64,000 nt of DNA from Halobellus sp. Atlit-31R (GTDB lineage Archaea > Halobacteriota > Halobacteria > Halobacteriales > Haloferacaceae): positions 248,001-312,000 of the forward strand of contig QPLR01000001.1 in assembly GCA_003665935.1 (NCBI GenBank). The letters run 5' to 3'. Shown here in pieces: positions 24,209 to 32,746 of this stretch; positions within the stretch are counted from its first letter, which is position 1, and each line of letters starts with the position of its first letter. The notes under the pieces were generated by a model. That model was given only the letters and a program-made list of their open reading frames with translations, was not told the DNA's origin and made no database searches. A program made the translations under genes and the position numbers.

Positions 24209-24392
24209 GCCCGGACTCGGGGCTCGGTTCCATCCGACCGCGAGTGCGGACCGCCGTCGCGTTCGACTCGCCGCCGACTCCTTTCGGAACTCGGTTCGAT
24301 TCGTAGCGTCGCCGCTGCGTTGTCACGCGGTCGTCGAGGCACCGCACGCGGCGCCGGCTACAGTAACGCCTGCAAGTCTTCGCTCACTCGGT

Positions 24393-24408
24393 CGCACGAG
24401 GGCGTGCG
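24393..24408. repeat. Short inverted repeat in the 24209-24499 intergenic gap
   Basis: CGCACG and CGTGCG (6-bp stem, AGGG loop) sit in the 291-bp gap between convergent genes (HTH regulator and psmA). The gap contains no gene. The hairpin could be a terminator or a mobile repeat remnant. Confidence 0.35.
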
Positions 24409-24499
24409 GTCGGCTGCGCGATTCGTCGTAAACTCGGCCGTAGCGAGCGCGATTCTGGCGGCAGGAGGGAGCGCGGAGACGGACCGCGGCTCGGCGACG

Positions 24500-25270
24500 C
24501 TACTCCTCGGCGTCTTCGTCTTCGTCTTCGTCTTCGTCGCTCGGTTCGAGGTCGTTCTCGACGATGTACGGTTCGATCTCGTCGTTTTCGAGTTCGACGA
24601 ACGCCTCCGAGTCCGCGGAGATCGTCGCGACGTCGACGCCGGCGGCGGTCAGTTCGTCGTCGTTCGCCGAGGCGATCGCACGAAGTGCCAGGCCGACGCC
24701 CTCGTCGAGCGTCAGGTCGTCGTCGTAGTTCTCTTCGAGGTGTTCCTGGATGTCACCGCGGTCCGCGCCGATCGAGACGGCCTTCCACTCGTAGGGCGTC
24801 CCCGAGGGATCCGTCTCGTAGAGACGCGGCGTCCCGTTCTCGACGCCGCCGATGAGCAGCGCGACGCCGAACGGCCGCGCGCCGCCGACCTGGGTGTACT
24901 GCTGGATGTGGTCGGTGACGTTCTTGGTCAGCGTCTCGATGCCGACGGCCTCGCCGTAGCGGAGGCGGTTGACCTGCGCCTGTCGGCGCGCGAAGTCGAT
25001 GAGCTGTCGCGCGTCCGCGACGTGGCCCGCCGAAGCGATGCCGGCGTGGTCGTCTGCCTTGTGAATCTTCTCGACGCTCGACGGCTCCATAAGCGAGGAG
25101 CGCGAGCGCTTGTCGGCCGCGAGGACGACTCCCTCGGGCGTTCGGACCCCGACGCTCGCGGTCCCGCGCTTTACTGCTTCTCGCGCGTACTCCACCTGGT
25201 AGAGACGACCGTCGGGCGAGAAGATCGTGATCCCACGATCGTAGGCCTGCTGTTGGGCTTGTCCCTGCAT
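24500..25270 (-). CDS. psmA: Proteasome subunit alpha
   Basis: Outer-ring subunit of the 20S proteasome. The 256-residue protein starts MQGQAQQQAYDRGITIFS, with the alpha-subunit N-terminal gate motif YDRGITIFSPDG and QVEYA, and the SVEKIHKADDHAGIASAGHVAD segment. The C-terminal tail is acidic (DEDEDEDAEE), encoded by a GTC/TTC-type triplet repeat. Last gene of the rnp3 - methyltransferase - rnp2 - psmA series, 4 bases after rnp2. Confidence 0.97.
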   Translation of the reverse strand: MQGQAQQQAYDRGITIFSPDGRLYQVEYAREAVKRGTASVGVRTPEGVVLAADKRSRSSLMEPSSVEKIHKADDHAGIASAGHVADARQLIDFARRQAQVNRLRYGEAVGIETLTKNVTDHIQQYTQVGGARPFGVALLIGGVENGTPRLYETDPSGTPYEWKAVSIGADRGDIQEHLEENYDDDLTLDEGVGLALRAIASANDDELTAAGVDVATISADSEAFVELENDEIEPYIVENDLEPSDEDEDEDEDAEE

Positions 25271-25274
25271 AGTA

Positions 25275-25754
25275 TCACTCGAAATCGAGCCGCGTCGCGC
25301 CCGCGAACCCGTCGGTCGCCTCGACGTCGACGCGCGTCTCGCGGACGACGGCCGGGCGGGGTTCGTTCTCGAACACGACGTCTCTCTGTTTGCCACGTCC
25401 GGTCCGGCCGTTCAAATACCTTTCCTCACAGGCACGCACGGTGCCCGAAATTCCGCGGACGCGGAGTCCCACGGGGTGGCCGTCGACGGCGTCGACGGTC
25501 GCAAGCGCCGCCCGGGCGCGGTCTTCGGTGCCGCGATACGCCCGGACGATCGTCTCGCCGTCGCCGCCGTCGAAGCGAAACGAGAGTACGGTCAGGTCGG
25601 TCTCGGCGCTCCCGACGTCGCCGTAGAGGTTCTGTGCGGCGTACCAGAGATCTCGCTGGAACGCGCCGCGGTCGAACTGCGCGTCGGGCCACGCCTCGAT
25701 CTCGACGGCGAGGTAGCGCCACCGCGGCTGGAGGTGCTTCGGGAGGTGCTTCAC
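25275..25754 (-). CDS. rnp2: RNase P protein component 2 (Pop5)
   Basis: Protein subunit of archaeal RNase P, which trims 5' leaders from pre-tRNAs together with the Rpp30 homologue and the RNA. The 159-residue protein begins MKHLPKHLQPRWRYLAVEIE, the Pop5 signature, with LYGDVGSAETDLTVLSFRFD and the RGISGTVRACEERYL segment. It lies 4 bases upstream of psmA and 7 bases from the methyltransferase stop-start boundary, so it is in a tight operon. Confidence 0.94.
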   Translation of the reverse strand: MKHLPKHLQPRWRYLAVEIEAWPDAQFDRGAFQRDLWYAAQNLYGDVGSAETDLTVLSFRFDGGDGETIVRAYRGTEDRARAALATVDAVDGHPVGLRVRGISGTVRACEERYLNGRTGRGKQRDVVFENEPRPAVVRETRVDVEATDGFAGATRLDFE

Positions 25755-25761
25755 GGGCGCG

Positions 25762-26439
25762 TCACTCCGCGTCGGCCGCTGTCGCGTCCGATTCCTCCGT
25801 GACGCTGACGCGCTCGCTTGCGTCGCCGAACCGCTCGGCCACGAGCACGCCGACCTGATCGTGGACGCGCTCGACGGCCGTGAGCACGAAGCCCTCGTCG
25901 GTCAGCGCGTCGACGAGCGCCCCGACGGTCGCCGGATCGTCGACCTCGGGGTTGTAGAACGGCTCGCTTGGGTCGGGCGTCCCGAAGAACATCACGTCGC
26001 CGAGGACGAAGCGCCGCGGGTTCAGTTCGGCGATCACCGCGATCGCCTCGCGCTTTTCGGCGTCGGAGAGGTGATGCATCGCGAAGTTGGTCGTCACGAC
26101 GTCGACGCTGTCGCGGTGGGGACCGACGTCGGGCTCGCGGAAGCGCCCCTCGCCGAAGGCGACGTTGTCGATCCCCGCGTCGGCGGCTTTCGCGCGCGCT
26201 TCCGCCAGCATTCCTTCGCTTATGTCACGCCCGAGCACGCGGTCGGCGGCCGGTGCGAGCGCGAGCGCGATGGCACCGGTGCCGGTCCCGAGGTCGACGA
26301 CGACGTCCTCGGGTCCGGGCGCGGCGTGTTCGACGACCAGATCCGCACAGGCGAGATACTCCCGAGAGTCCTGCTCGTCGTCGTACGACGCGGCGGCCGC
26401 CGAGAACCGCGCGGCGTGCTCGTCAATCGTCTTCTTCAT
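25762..26439 (-). CDS. Class I SAM-dependent methyltransferase
   Basis: A 225-residue protein with motif I VDLGTGTGAIALALA (about 48-62), an acidic motif II at RDISEGML, and NFAMHHLSDAEK (about 117-128), typical of small-molecule or RNA methyltransferases. It starts at 26439 and overlaps the upstream rnp3 gene by 17 bases. Its position between two RNase P subunit genes suggests an RNA-related target, but this is inference. Confidence 0.87.
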   Translation of the reverse strand: MKKTIDEHAARFSAAAASYDDEQDSREYLACADLVVEHAAPGPEDVVVDLGTGTGAIALALAPAADRVLGRDISEGMLAEARAKAADAGIDNVAFGEGRFREPDVGPHRDSVDVVTTNFAMHHLSDAEKREAIAVIAELNPRRFVLGDVMFFGTPDPSEPFYNPEVDDPATVGALVDALTDEGFVLTAVERVHDQVGVLVAERFGDASERVSVTEESDATAADAE

Positions 26440-27130
26440 ACCGGCCACGTTCGACGCCCGGCACAATGAACGACTCGGAGAGCCGCTCGCGGTTCCGGGC
26501 GACGAGCCGTCCCCACGCGTCGAGCCCCGCGCGGGTCCAGTCCTCACCGAGTCCGATCTCGCCGCCGAGCGCGACCAGCTCCCGCGGCGCGCGCAGTTGC
26601 AGGTGCGACCGGGGATTCGCGCTGACGACGTACGGCGCGTCGTAGTGGTCGACGAGCCGCCGCAGTCGCCGGAGCTTGTCGAGGTGGCGGACGCGGTGCC
26701 CGCCGCGGTCTCTGAGTACGGGTCCGAGATTCACCTCGATCCAGACGCGGTGCTCGCTGGCCGCCTTCGCGAGCACGTGGTTGACGTCGCCGTCACCGTC
26801 GCCGTCGCCCTCGAACGGGCGCGTGAGGACGTCCACGCGGTCCTGTTCGACGGCGAAGCGGTTCAGCGCGTTCGTTCCCCCGCGGACGAACACCAGCGTG
26901 TGCTTCGTGCGCGCGTTCCCGACCGCGCCGCTTGCGTGCTGTGGGTCCGCGGCAGCGATTTCGGCGGCGTCGGCGACGTCGACGCCGAGGCGCTCGCGGA
27001 GCCGTTCGTAGTCGGGATCGGCGTCGTCCGCGCGGACGATCACGCCGTCGTAGCCGTAGCGGTCGGCCGTCGTCGCGAAGCGTGCGGCCGTGCTCTCTCC
27101 GTCCGGGTGGGCGTGGACCGCCTCGTACAT
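26423..27130 (-). CDS. rnp3: RNase P protein component 3 (Rpp30)
   Basis: TIM-barrel subunit of archaeal RNase P, partner of Pop5. The 235-residue protein starts MYEAVHAHPDGESTAARFA and has the conserved RTKHTLVFVRGG segment, IEVNLGPVLRDRGGHR (about 145-160) and SANPRSHLQLRAPREL. Codons ending at 26423 overlap the methyltransferase start by 17 bases. Confidence 0.93.
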   Translation of the reverse strand: MYEAVHAHPDGESTAARFATTADRYGYDGVIVRADDADPDYERLRERLGVDVADAAEIAAADPQHASGAVGNARTKHTLVFVRGGTNALNRFAVEQDRVDVLTRPFEGDGDGDGDVNHVLAKAASEHRVWIEVNLGPVLRDRGGHRVRHLDKLRRLRRLVDHYDAPYVVSANPRSHLQLRAPRELVALGGEIGLGEDWTRAGLDAWGRLVARNRERLSESFIVPGVERGRYEEDD

Positions 27131-27203
27131 ACTCGGACGGACAGGGCGGGCGAGTATGGCAGTTACGGATCGGTCAGTTCGGCGGACGAGGGGGCGGCGA
27201 GGT

Positions 27204-27239
27204 TAACGCCGGCGGCGACGCTAACGCCGGCGGCGACGC
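27204..27239. repeat. Perfect 18-bp tandem repeat
   Basis: TAACGCCGGCGGCGACGC occurs at 27204-27221 and 27222-27239 back to back. The stop codon (27221-27223, TAG) of the PGF-CTERM gene lies at the junction, so the duplication has shaped the Arg-rich end of the protein. Confidence 0.75.
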
Positions 27240-27778
27240 CGAAGCACGAGCAAGCTACCGAGAATCCCGGCAGCGGCGACGACGACGCCGAATCCGGGTG
27301 TCGACGTGCTCGATCCAGTCTCGCTGGGGGTCGCCCGGTCGTTCCGGACCGAGGCGTCGAAGTCGGCCGTCGGATCCCCGTCGGGACCGACGACGGTGAC
27401 GGTGATCGTGTCGTGCGTCTCGACCGCCGAGAGGTCGAAGGTGGTGGTCCAGGACCCGTCGTCGCCGACAGTTGCTGCGGACGTCTTCAGGAACTGTGGG
27501 TCGGTCTCGCCTGTAGACTGGACGCGGACCTGTAGCTCGGTTCCCGGCTCGAGCGTCGTCGTCCCCGAAATCGTCGCATTCGTCGTCGACGTGACCGAAT
27601 CGGTCGCTAGCTGGAACGTCCCGCCGTCGGACTGCGCAGTCGCGGGGGCAGCGACCGCGACCGAGAGCGCGAGTCCGGCGACGAGCGTCAGGGAGACGAG
27701 CGTACGGGCCGTCGGCGTTCGGCTCGCGAGCCGCGCGGAGAGCTGTGCGATACGATCTGTTGGAGGGCTGTCGGTCAT
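27221..27778 (-). CDS. PGF-CTERM surface protein (archaeosortase substrate)
   Basis: A 185-residue exported protein: signal peptide (LVSLTLVAGLALSVAVAAPA then TAQS, about 26-50), a beta-rich domain (52-140) resembling the haloarchaeal BGTF surface domain, a Thr/Ser linker, and a PGF-CTERM tripartite tail (PGF 161-163, hydrophobic helix, RRRRRR). This tail is the ArtA recognition signal; ArtA is encoded at 5999. ATG 27778 is chosen; GTG 27784 is an alternative. A tandem duplication sits at the end of the gene. Confidence 0.87.
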   Translation of the reverse strand: MTDSPPTDRIAQLSARLASRTPTARTLVSLTLVAGLALSVAVAAPATAQSDGGTFQLATDSVTSTTNATISGTTTLEPGTELQVRVQSTGETDPQFLKTSAATVGDDGSWTTTFDLSAVETHDTITVTVVGPDGDPTADFDASVRNDRATPSETGSSTSTPGFGVVVAAAGILGSLLVLRRRRRR

Positions 27779-27859
27779 ACCCACTCGAAACGATGGATGC
27801 GGCGGCCAAGTAGGCGAGGAATACTCAAACAGTCGCTTGAGCGCGAGCGCCGAACCGGC

Positions 27860-28966
27860 TCAGCCGACTAACTGCTCTGTCGCGTCGGCGAGGGCGGCGG
27901 CCGCGCGCTCGACGTCCTCGACGTCGACGTACTCGCGCTCTGCGTGTGCGACGGCTCCCGCGTCGTCGGCGAGGACGCCCGGCCCGAAGACGACGACGGG
28001 TGCGGGCGAGAAGTACGACGCCTCGGTCGCGGCCGTGAAGGGGCGGATCGCCCCGGAGCCGCCCGCGCGCTCGGCAGCGGCCGCGAGCGTCCGAACCAAC
28101 TCGTGGTCCGCGTCGGTCGCGAACGCCTCCAGGAACGGCGTCTCCCGGTCCGTGAGCGCGAAGTCGACGCCCACCTCGTCCGCGACGGCGTCGCGGACGG
28201 CGGCCTCGAACTCCGAGCGGAACCCCTCGGCCGTCTCGGGCGGGACGCTCCGGCGGTCGAGGACGAGGTCGCACCGCGCCGGGATCTGGTTCGTCGCGTC
28301 GCCGCCGGTCACGGTCGTCGGCGTCAGCGTCGCCGCGCCGAGCTGCGGGTGCGAGTCGCGGTCGTCGTCGAACCGGCGGATCGCGGCGAGGGCGGCCTCC
28401 AGCCCGGCGACCGCGTTCACTCCGGAGTCCGGTTCGGCGGCGTGAGCGGCCGAGCCGGTGAGCGTGAGCGTCCCCTGGAACCGTCCTTTCGCCGCGGTGC
28501 AGACGTCGAGGTCGGTCGGCTCGCCGACGACGTAGCAGTCGGCGTCGAGATCGAGCGCGGCCGCGCCCGTCGAGAGCCGCTCCTCGTCGGGCGTCACCGC
28601 GAGCGTCACGCGGGCGTCGTCGCGGGGGTCGACAGCCAGGAACGCCGCGAGCAGCGCCGCGAGCGGCCCCTTGGCGTCGCAGGAGCCGCGGCCGTGGATG
28701 CGGGTCGTCTCGCCGTCGGCCGTCTCGCGCGAGAACGGCACGTGCGGCGAGACGGTGTCGATGTGCGTGTTGAACACCAGATGTGTGTCGGCGTCAGCGG
28801 GCGCTGCACCCGTGGCGGCGAGGGTGTTGCCCGCGTCGTCGACGCGGGCGTCCACCCCGTGCGACTCGAGCGTCTCGACCAGGAACTCGCGCATCTCGCC
28901 GACGTCCTCGTCGGAGGCGATCGGCACGCTCGCTTCCAGAAACGCGATCGGATCGAAGACCGCCAT
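27860..28966 (-). CDS. dapE: Succinyl-diaminopimelate desuccinylase (M20 family)
   Basis: Zn-dependent amidohydrolase removing succinate in lysine biosynthesis. The 368-residue M20 protein has the HID metal motif (NTHIDTVSP, about 66-74), GSCDAKG, TPDEE with the catalytic Glu, and a dimerisation domain around 175-285. It is the last gene of the dap operon, directly following dapF with no gap (28966/28967). The operon and family name make dapE more likely than acetylornithine deacetylase, although M20 members are hard to tell apart. Confidence 0.88.
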   Translation of the reverse strand: MAVFDPIAFLEASVPIASDEDVGEMREFLVETLESHGVDARVDDAGNTLAATGAAPADADTHLVFNTHIDTVSPHVPFSRETADGETTRIHGRGSCDAKGPLAALLAAFLAVDPRDDARVTLAVTPDEERLSTGAAALDLDADCYVVGEPTDLDVCTAAKGRFQGTLTLTGSAAHAAEPDSGVNAVAGLEAALAAIRRFDDDRDSHPQLGAATLTPTTVTGGDATNQIPARCDLVLDRRSVPPETAEGFRSEFEAAVRDAVADEVGVDFALTDRETPFLEAFATDADHELVRTLAAAAERAGGSGAIRPFTAATEASYFSPAPVVVFGPGVLADDAGAVAHAEREYVDVEDVERAAAALADATEQLVG

Positions 28967-29848
28967 CTACGCCGACCTGACGACGACGTCGAGTTCGCTC
29001 GCGAACTCCCGTTCGGCAGGGCCGGCGAGCGTCGCCGGGCCGTCGTCGGGAACGGTGATCGCCAAGTCCCCGCCCGGCGGGCTGACCGTCACCGGCGCGT
29101 CGGCGTCGACGAGGCCGTGCCGCTTTGCGACCGCGGCGACCGCGACCGCGCCGGTCCCGCAGGACTGCGTCTCGCCCTCGACGCCGCGCTCGTAGGTCCG
29201 CTGGCGGAAGTGCGGGCCGCCGTCCGCGTCGTCGACGCGCGCGGCCAGCGTGACGTTCGCCCCCTCGAGGAAGACGTCTGCGTAGCGGACGTCCGGCGCG
29301 ACAGTCTCCAGATCGACCGCGTCGACGTCGTCGACGACCGCGACCGCGTGCGGGACCCCGGTGTTCACCGCGGTGACGGTGAGCCCCTCGACGTCTTCCT
29401 CGATCAGTTCGGCGTCGCCGGCGAGCGGGACGTCGCGGGGCGCGAAACTCGGCTCGCCCATCTCGATGGTGACGTGATCACCGTCGACGACCGCGCGGCG
29501 CGTCCCCGCGGGCGTGTCGATCATCAGCTCCTCGGAGCCGGTTCGCTCGGCCCCCCACGCGGCGGCGACGCGCGCGCCGTTCCCGCACATCGCCGCGACG
29601 GAGCCGTCCGGCTGGACGAGCGTCATCACGATCCGGGGCGGCGAGTAGCGGTCCTCGAGCGCGAGAAAGAGCACGCCGTCGGCGCCGGTTCGTGGCGATC
29701 GCTCGTGTGTCACGCCGGTCTCGCGGTCGCAGTGGGACACCGCGAACGCCGGGCGGTCGGGAATCGATTCGACGGCGTCGACGACGATGAAGTCGTTGCC
29801 GGTGCCGTGGTACTTCTCTACTGGTACTCGATCGTGCAGCAGGCTCAT
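28967..29848 (-). CDS. dapF: Diaminopimelate epimerase
   Basis: Converts LL- to meso-diaminopimelate using two catalytic cysteines. The 293-residue protein has both signatures: MCGNGARVAAAWG (first Cys) and QSCGTGAVAVA (second Cys), in two pseudo-symmetric halves. Its ATG overlaps lysA's stop by 4 bases (29845-29848). Confidence 0.96.
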   Translation of the reverse strand: MSLLHDRVPVEKYHGTGNDFIVVDAVESIPDRPAFAVSHCDRETGVTHERSPRTGADGVLFLALEDRYSPPRIVMTLVQPDGSVAAMCGNGARVAAAWGAERTGSEELMIDTPAGTRRAVVDGDHVTIEMGEPSFAPRDVPLAGDAELIEEDVEGLTVTAVNTGVPHAVAVVDDVDAVDLETVAPDVRYADVFLEGANVTLAARVDDADGGPHFRQRTYERGVEGETQSCGTGAVAVAAVAKRHGLVDADAPVTVSPPGGDLAITVPDDGPATLAGPAEREFASELDVVVRSA

Positions 29849-31092
29849 TGTTCTAGATCGGTGAGGTCAGCCAGGGTCTCCCGTCGCCGAGCGAGTCGGA
29901 CCGTCGTCTCCGAGAGCGCGACTTCCGCCGGCCGGGGTCGGGAGTTGTAGGTGCTCGACATCTCGTAGCCGTACGCGCCCGCGTTCCCGACGACGAGGAC
30001 GTGCCCCCGTCTGGGCCGCGAGAGCGATCTGTGCTCACACAGTACGTCCGCCGACTCACAAATAGGTCCCGCTACGGTGACGGGGTGCGAATCGGCGTCC
30101 GCGGGCGCAGAGAGGTTCCGGATCTCGTGGTAGGCGTCGTACATCGCCGGGCGGAGCAGCGTCGTCATCCCCGCGTCGACGCCGACGACGGTGGCGTCGC
30201 GGGCCTCCTTGACCGTGTTGACCCGCGTGAGCAACACCCCGGCATCGGCGACGACGTACCGACCGGGCTCGACCGCGAGCGTCGCGTCGACGTCACCGAT
30301 CGCCTCGCGCGTCGCCGTAGCGACCGCGTCGAGATCCAACGGCGGTTCGTCGTCGCGGTAGGGGACGCCGAAGCCGCCGCCGACGTCGACGAACTCCAGC
30401 GGCCCGGCTCGCGACTCGACCTCGCGAGCGAGATCGCCCATCCGGCGGACCAACTCGCGGTGCTCCGAGAGGTCCTCGCCGGAGATGCCGCTGCCGGCGT
30501 GGGCGTGGACGCCGACGAGGTCGAACTCGGCGGCCCACGGCTCCGCGAGGTCGGGGACGCGCTCGCTCGGGATGCCGAACTTCGCGTTCGCGCCGGTCTG
30601 GACCTTCTCGTGGTGGCCTGCACCGACGCCAGGGTTCGCACGGATGCAGAGCCGTCCGTCGAAGCCGCGGTCGCGGAGGCGGTCGACCGTGTCCGCCGCG
30701 CCGACCGTGATCGTCAGCCCGGGCTGCTCGCGCCAGCGGTCGACGACGTAATCGAGGTCGCGAGCGGGCGGATTGACCGCGGTGTACTGGATTCGATCGC
30801 CCGTGAAGCCGGCCGCGAACGCACGTTCGACTTCGCCGGCCGAGGCGCACTCGACGTCGAGTCCGGTCTCGCGGACGGTGCGCAGCACGTGCTGGCCGGT
30901 GTGTGCCTTCGCCGCGTAGCGGACCTCGGCGTCCGGAAAGGCCGCCTGTAGGCGGGTGCAGTTCGCCTCGACCCGCCGGAGATCGACGACGTAGAGCGGC
31001 GTCTCGTACTCGTCGGCGAGCGCGGCGAGCGTCTCCGCGTCCCACTCGGCGAGGCGACGGACCGACGGCCCGCCGTCGCCGTCGTCGCTCAT
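29845..31092 (-). CDS. lysA: Diaminopimelate decarboxylase
   Basis: PLP-dependent decarboxylase making L-lysine from meso-DAP. The 415-residue protein shows the Schiff-base Lys in YAAKAHTG (about residue 51), the HAGSGI glycine loop and the EPGRYVVADAG phosphate-binding segment. ATG 31092 (MSDDGDGGPSV) overlaps dapD by 4 bases; a longer frame is a shadow. The following dapF gene overlaps it by 4 bases. Confidence 0.96.
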   Translation of the reverse strand: MSDDGDGGPSVRRLAEWDAETLAALADEYETPLYVVDLRRVEANCTRLQAAFPDAEVRYAAKAHTGQHVLRTVRETGLDVECASAGEVERAFAAGFTGDRIQYTAVNPPARDLDYVVDRWREQPGLTITVGAADTVDRLRDRGFDGRLCIRANPGVGAGHHEKVQTGANAKFGIPSERVPDLAEPWAAEFDLVGVHAHAGSGISGEDLSEHRELVRRMGDLAREVESRAGPLEFVDVGGGFGVPYRDDEPPLDLDAVATATREAIGDVDATLAVEPGRYVVADAGVLLTRVNTVKEARDATVVGVDAGMTTLLRPAMYDAYHEIRNLSAPADADSHPVTVAGPICESADVLCEHRSLSRPRRGHVLVVGNAGAYGYEMSSTYNSRPRPAEVALSETTVRLARRRETLADLTDLEQ

Positions 31093-31934
31093 TCCCGCAG
31101 CGCCTCCTCGCGGCGCGTCTTGTCGAGCGTGTCGTCCTCGATGTCGAGTGCGACGACCGCCGGCTTGTACGCGCCGGACTCGAAGAGGTCGTGATCGCCG
31201 AGCGAGGACTCGACGTAGCGCGTGAACGCCCGTCGGTTCGCGGGCAGGTGGCCGTAGACGACCTCCTCCTCGACGAGGTCGTAGACCGGAATCCGGGGAC
31301 TGAGCAGCGTGTTCTCGCCGACGACGGTGTTCTCGCCGACGTGGAAGCCGGAGGTGACGCGGCAACCCGCGCCCAGCGAGACGCCGTCCTCGACGATGAC
31401 TGGCGCGTCCTCGACGGGTTCGAGCACGCCGCCGATCAGCGTGTTCGCGCCGAGCTTGACGTTCTCGCCGAGTTGCGCGCAGGAGCCGACGGTGTCACAG
31501 GAGTCGACGAGCGTGCCGTCGCCGACGTACGCGCCGATGTTGACGAACGACGGCGACATCATAATGCAGTCGGAGCCGAGATACGCGCCGCGTCGGATCG
31601 CGGTGCCGTCGGGCGTGTTGCGAGTGCCGCGTCCGCCGAGGTCAGTCGTCGAGCGCAGCGGCAGGACGTCGTAGTACGTGACGTCGCCGTACTCGCGCGG
31701 GAGCGTCTCGCGCAGGCCGAAGTTGAGGAGGATCCCCTGCTTGACCCACTCGTTGACGACCCAGCCGTCGGGGCCGCTGTCGCCCACCTGCTCGGCGGCG
31801 CGCACCTCGCCCGTCTCGAGGGCTTCGAGGAAGGCGTCGAGCGTCGATTCGGCGGCGGAGCCGGCGGTGTCGGCGGTGAGTTCGTCGTCCTGGTAGCGCT
31901 GCCACAGGTCCGTCACGTCGGATTCGAGCGTCAT
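31089..31934 (-). CDS. dapD: Tetrahydrodipicolinate N-succinyltransferase
   Basis: Left-handed beta-helix acyltransferase of the succinylase branch of lysine synthesis. The 281-residue protein shows hexapeptide repeats (DCIMMSPSFVNIGAYVGDGT, GENVKLGANT, EDGVSLGAGCRV) and an N-terminal helical domain. Its ends overlap lysA and dapB by 4 bases each. Confidence 0.94.
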   Translation of the reverse strand: MTLESDVTDLWQRYQDDELTADTAGSAAESTLDAFLEALETGEVRAAEQVGDSGPDGWVVNEWVKQGILLNFGLRETLPREYGDVTYYDVLPLRSTTDLGGRGTRNTPDGTAIRRGAYLGSDCIMMSPSFVNIGAYVGDGTLVDSCDTVGSCAQLGENVKLGANTLIGGVLEPVEDAPVIVEDGVSLGAGCRVTSGFHVGENTVVGENTLLSPRIPVYDLVEEEVVYGHLPANRRAFTRYVESSLGDHDLFESGAYKPAVVALDIEDDTLDKTRREEALRE

Positions 31935-32746
31935 TGGCCGTGTGCTCCCGTGTCACCGTCGGCATCTAAGACTTCGTCGAAATCGTATCGGCCGGGATCG
32001 CGCCCGGCGAGCCAGGCCGCGGCGTCGAGTGCGCCGGCGGCGAAGATGCCGCGGGAGCCGGCCCGGTGCGTCAGTTCGAGCACCTCGTCGTTGCCGGCGA
32101 GCAGCAGCTCGTGCTCGCCCGTGACGTCGCCCGCGCGCCGGGCGTGGACGCCGATCTCGTCGCCCTCGCGGGGCTGTTCGCCGACCCGACCGTCGACGCG
32201 CTCGGCGTCGTGGCCGCGCACCTCGTCGACGTCGTCGAGGATCGTCAGCGCGGTGCCGGAGGGCGCGTCACGCTTGCCGTTGTGGTGGGTCTCTGTCAGT
32301 TCGATGTCGTAGCCGGGGAGCGCCGCGACGGCCTCTCTGACGGCCCGCCGGAGCGCAGCCACGCCGCGTGAGAAGTTGGAGGCCTTCAGGAAGGGAACGG
32401 CTTCGGCGACCTCGTCGAGTTCGGTGCGCTGGAGGTCGCTGTAGCCGGTCGTGCCGACGACCACGGCGACGTCGTTTGCGGCTGCCGTCCGCAGGTAGTC
32501 GACGCTCGCACCCGGCACGGTGAAGTCGACGAGCACGTCGACGTCGTGCTCCGAGAGCGCGGTCTCGAGTTCCGTGTCGTCGACGACGGCGTCGGCAGCC
32601 GGGACGTCACCGCTCGGGAAGGCGCCGGGCGATTGGGTCGCCGCGAGAACGAAGCCGACGTCGTCGCGGTCGGCCGCGGCGGCGAGCAGTTCCCCGCCCA
32701 TCCGGCCGCTCGCGCCGGTGATCGCGACGCGGAGCTCGCCGGTCAT
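31931..32746 (-). CDS. dapB: 4-hydroxy-tetrahydrodipicolinate reductase
   Basis: NAD(P)H-dependent reductase after DapA. The 271-residue protein has a Rossmann GASGRMGGELL motif and the signature THHNGKRDAPSGTA with its catalytic His-Lys. Starts immediately after dapA (32747/32746) and overlaps dapD by 4 bases. Confidence 0.96.
   Translation of the reverse strand: MTGELRVAITGASGRMGGELLAAAADRDDVGFVLAATQSPGAFPSGDVPAADAVVDDTELETALSEHDVDVLVDFTVPGASVDYLRTAAANDVAVVVGTTGYSDLQRTELDEVAEAVPFLKASNFSRGVAALRRAVREAVAALPGYDIELTETHHNGKRDAPSGTALTILDDVDEVRGHDAERVDGRVGEQPREGDEIGVHARRAGDVTGEHELLLAGNDEVLELTHRAGSRGIFAAGALDAAAWLAGRDPGRYDFDEVLDADGDTGAHGQ

Noticed and set aside
24320-24499. Possible gene in the psmA downstream gap
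   Set aside because: The frame reads into antisense of psmA; SLTRSHEGVRSA-type text is a recurrent spurious translation of haloarchaeal intergenic DNA.
27131-27220. Possible insertion sequence end (tandem repeats near the PGF-CTERM gene)
   Set aside because: No inverted repeats, transposase or target duplication; only a simple 18-bp tandem copy.
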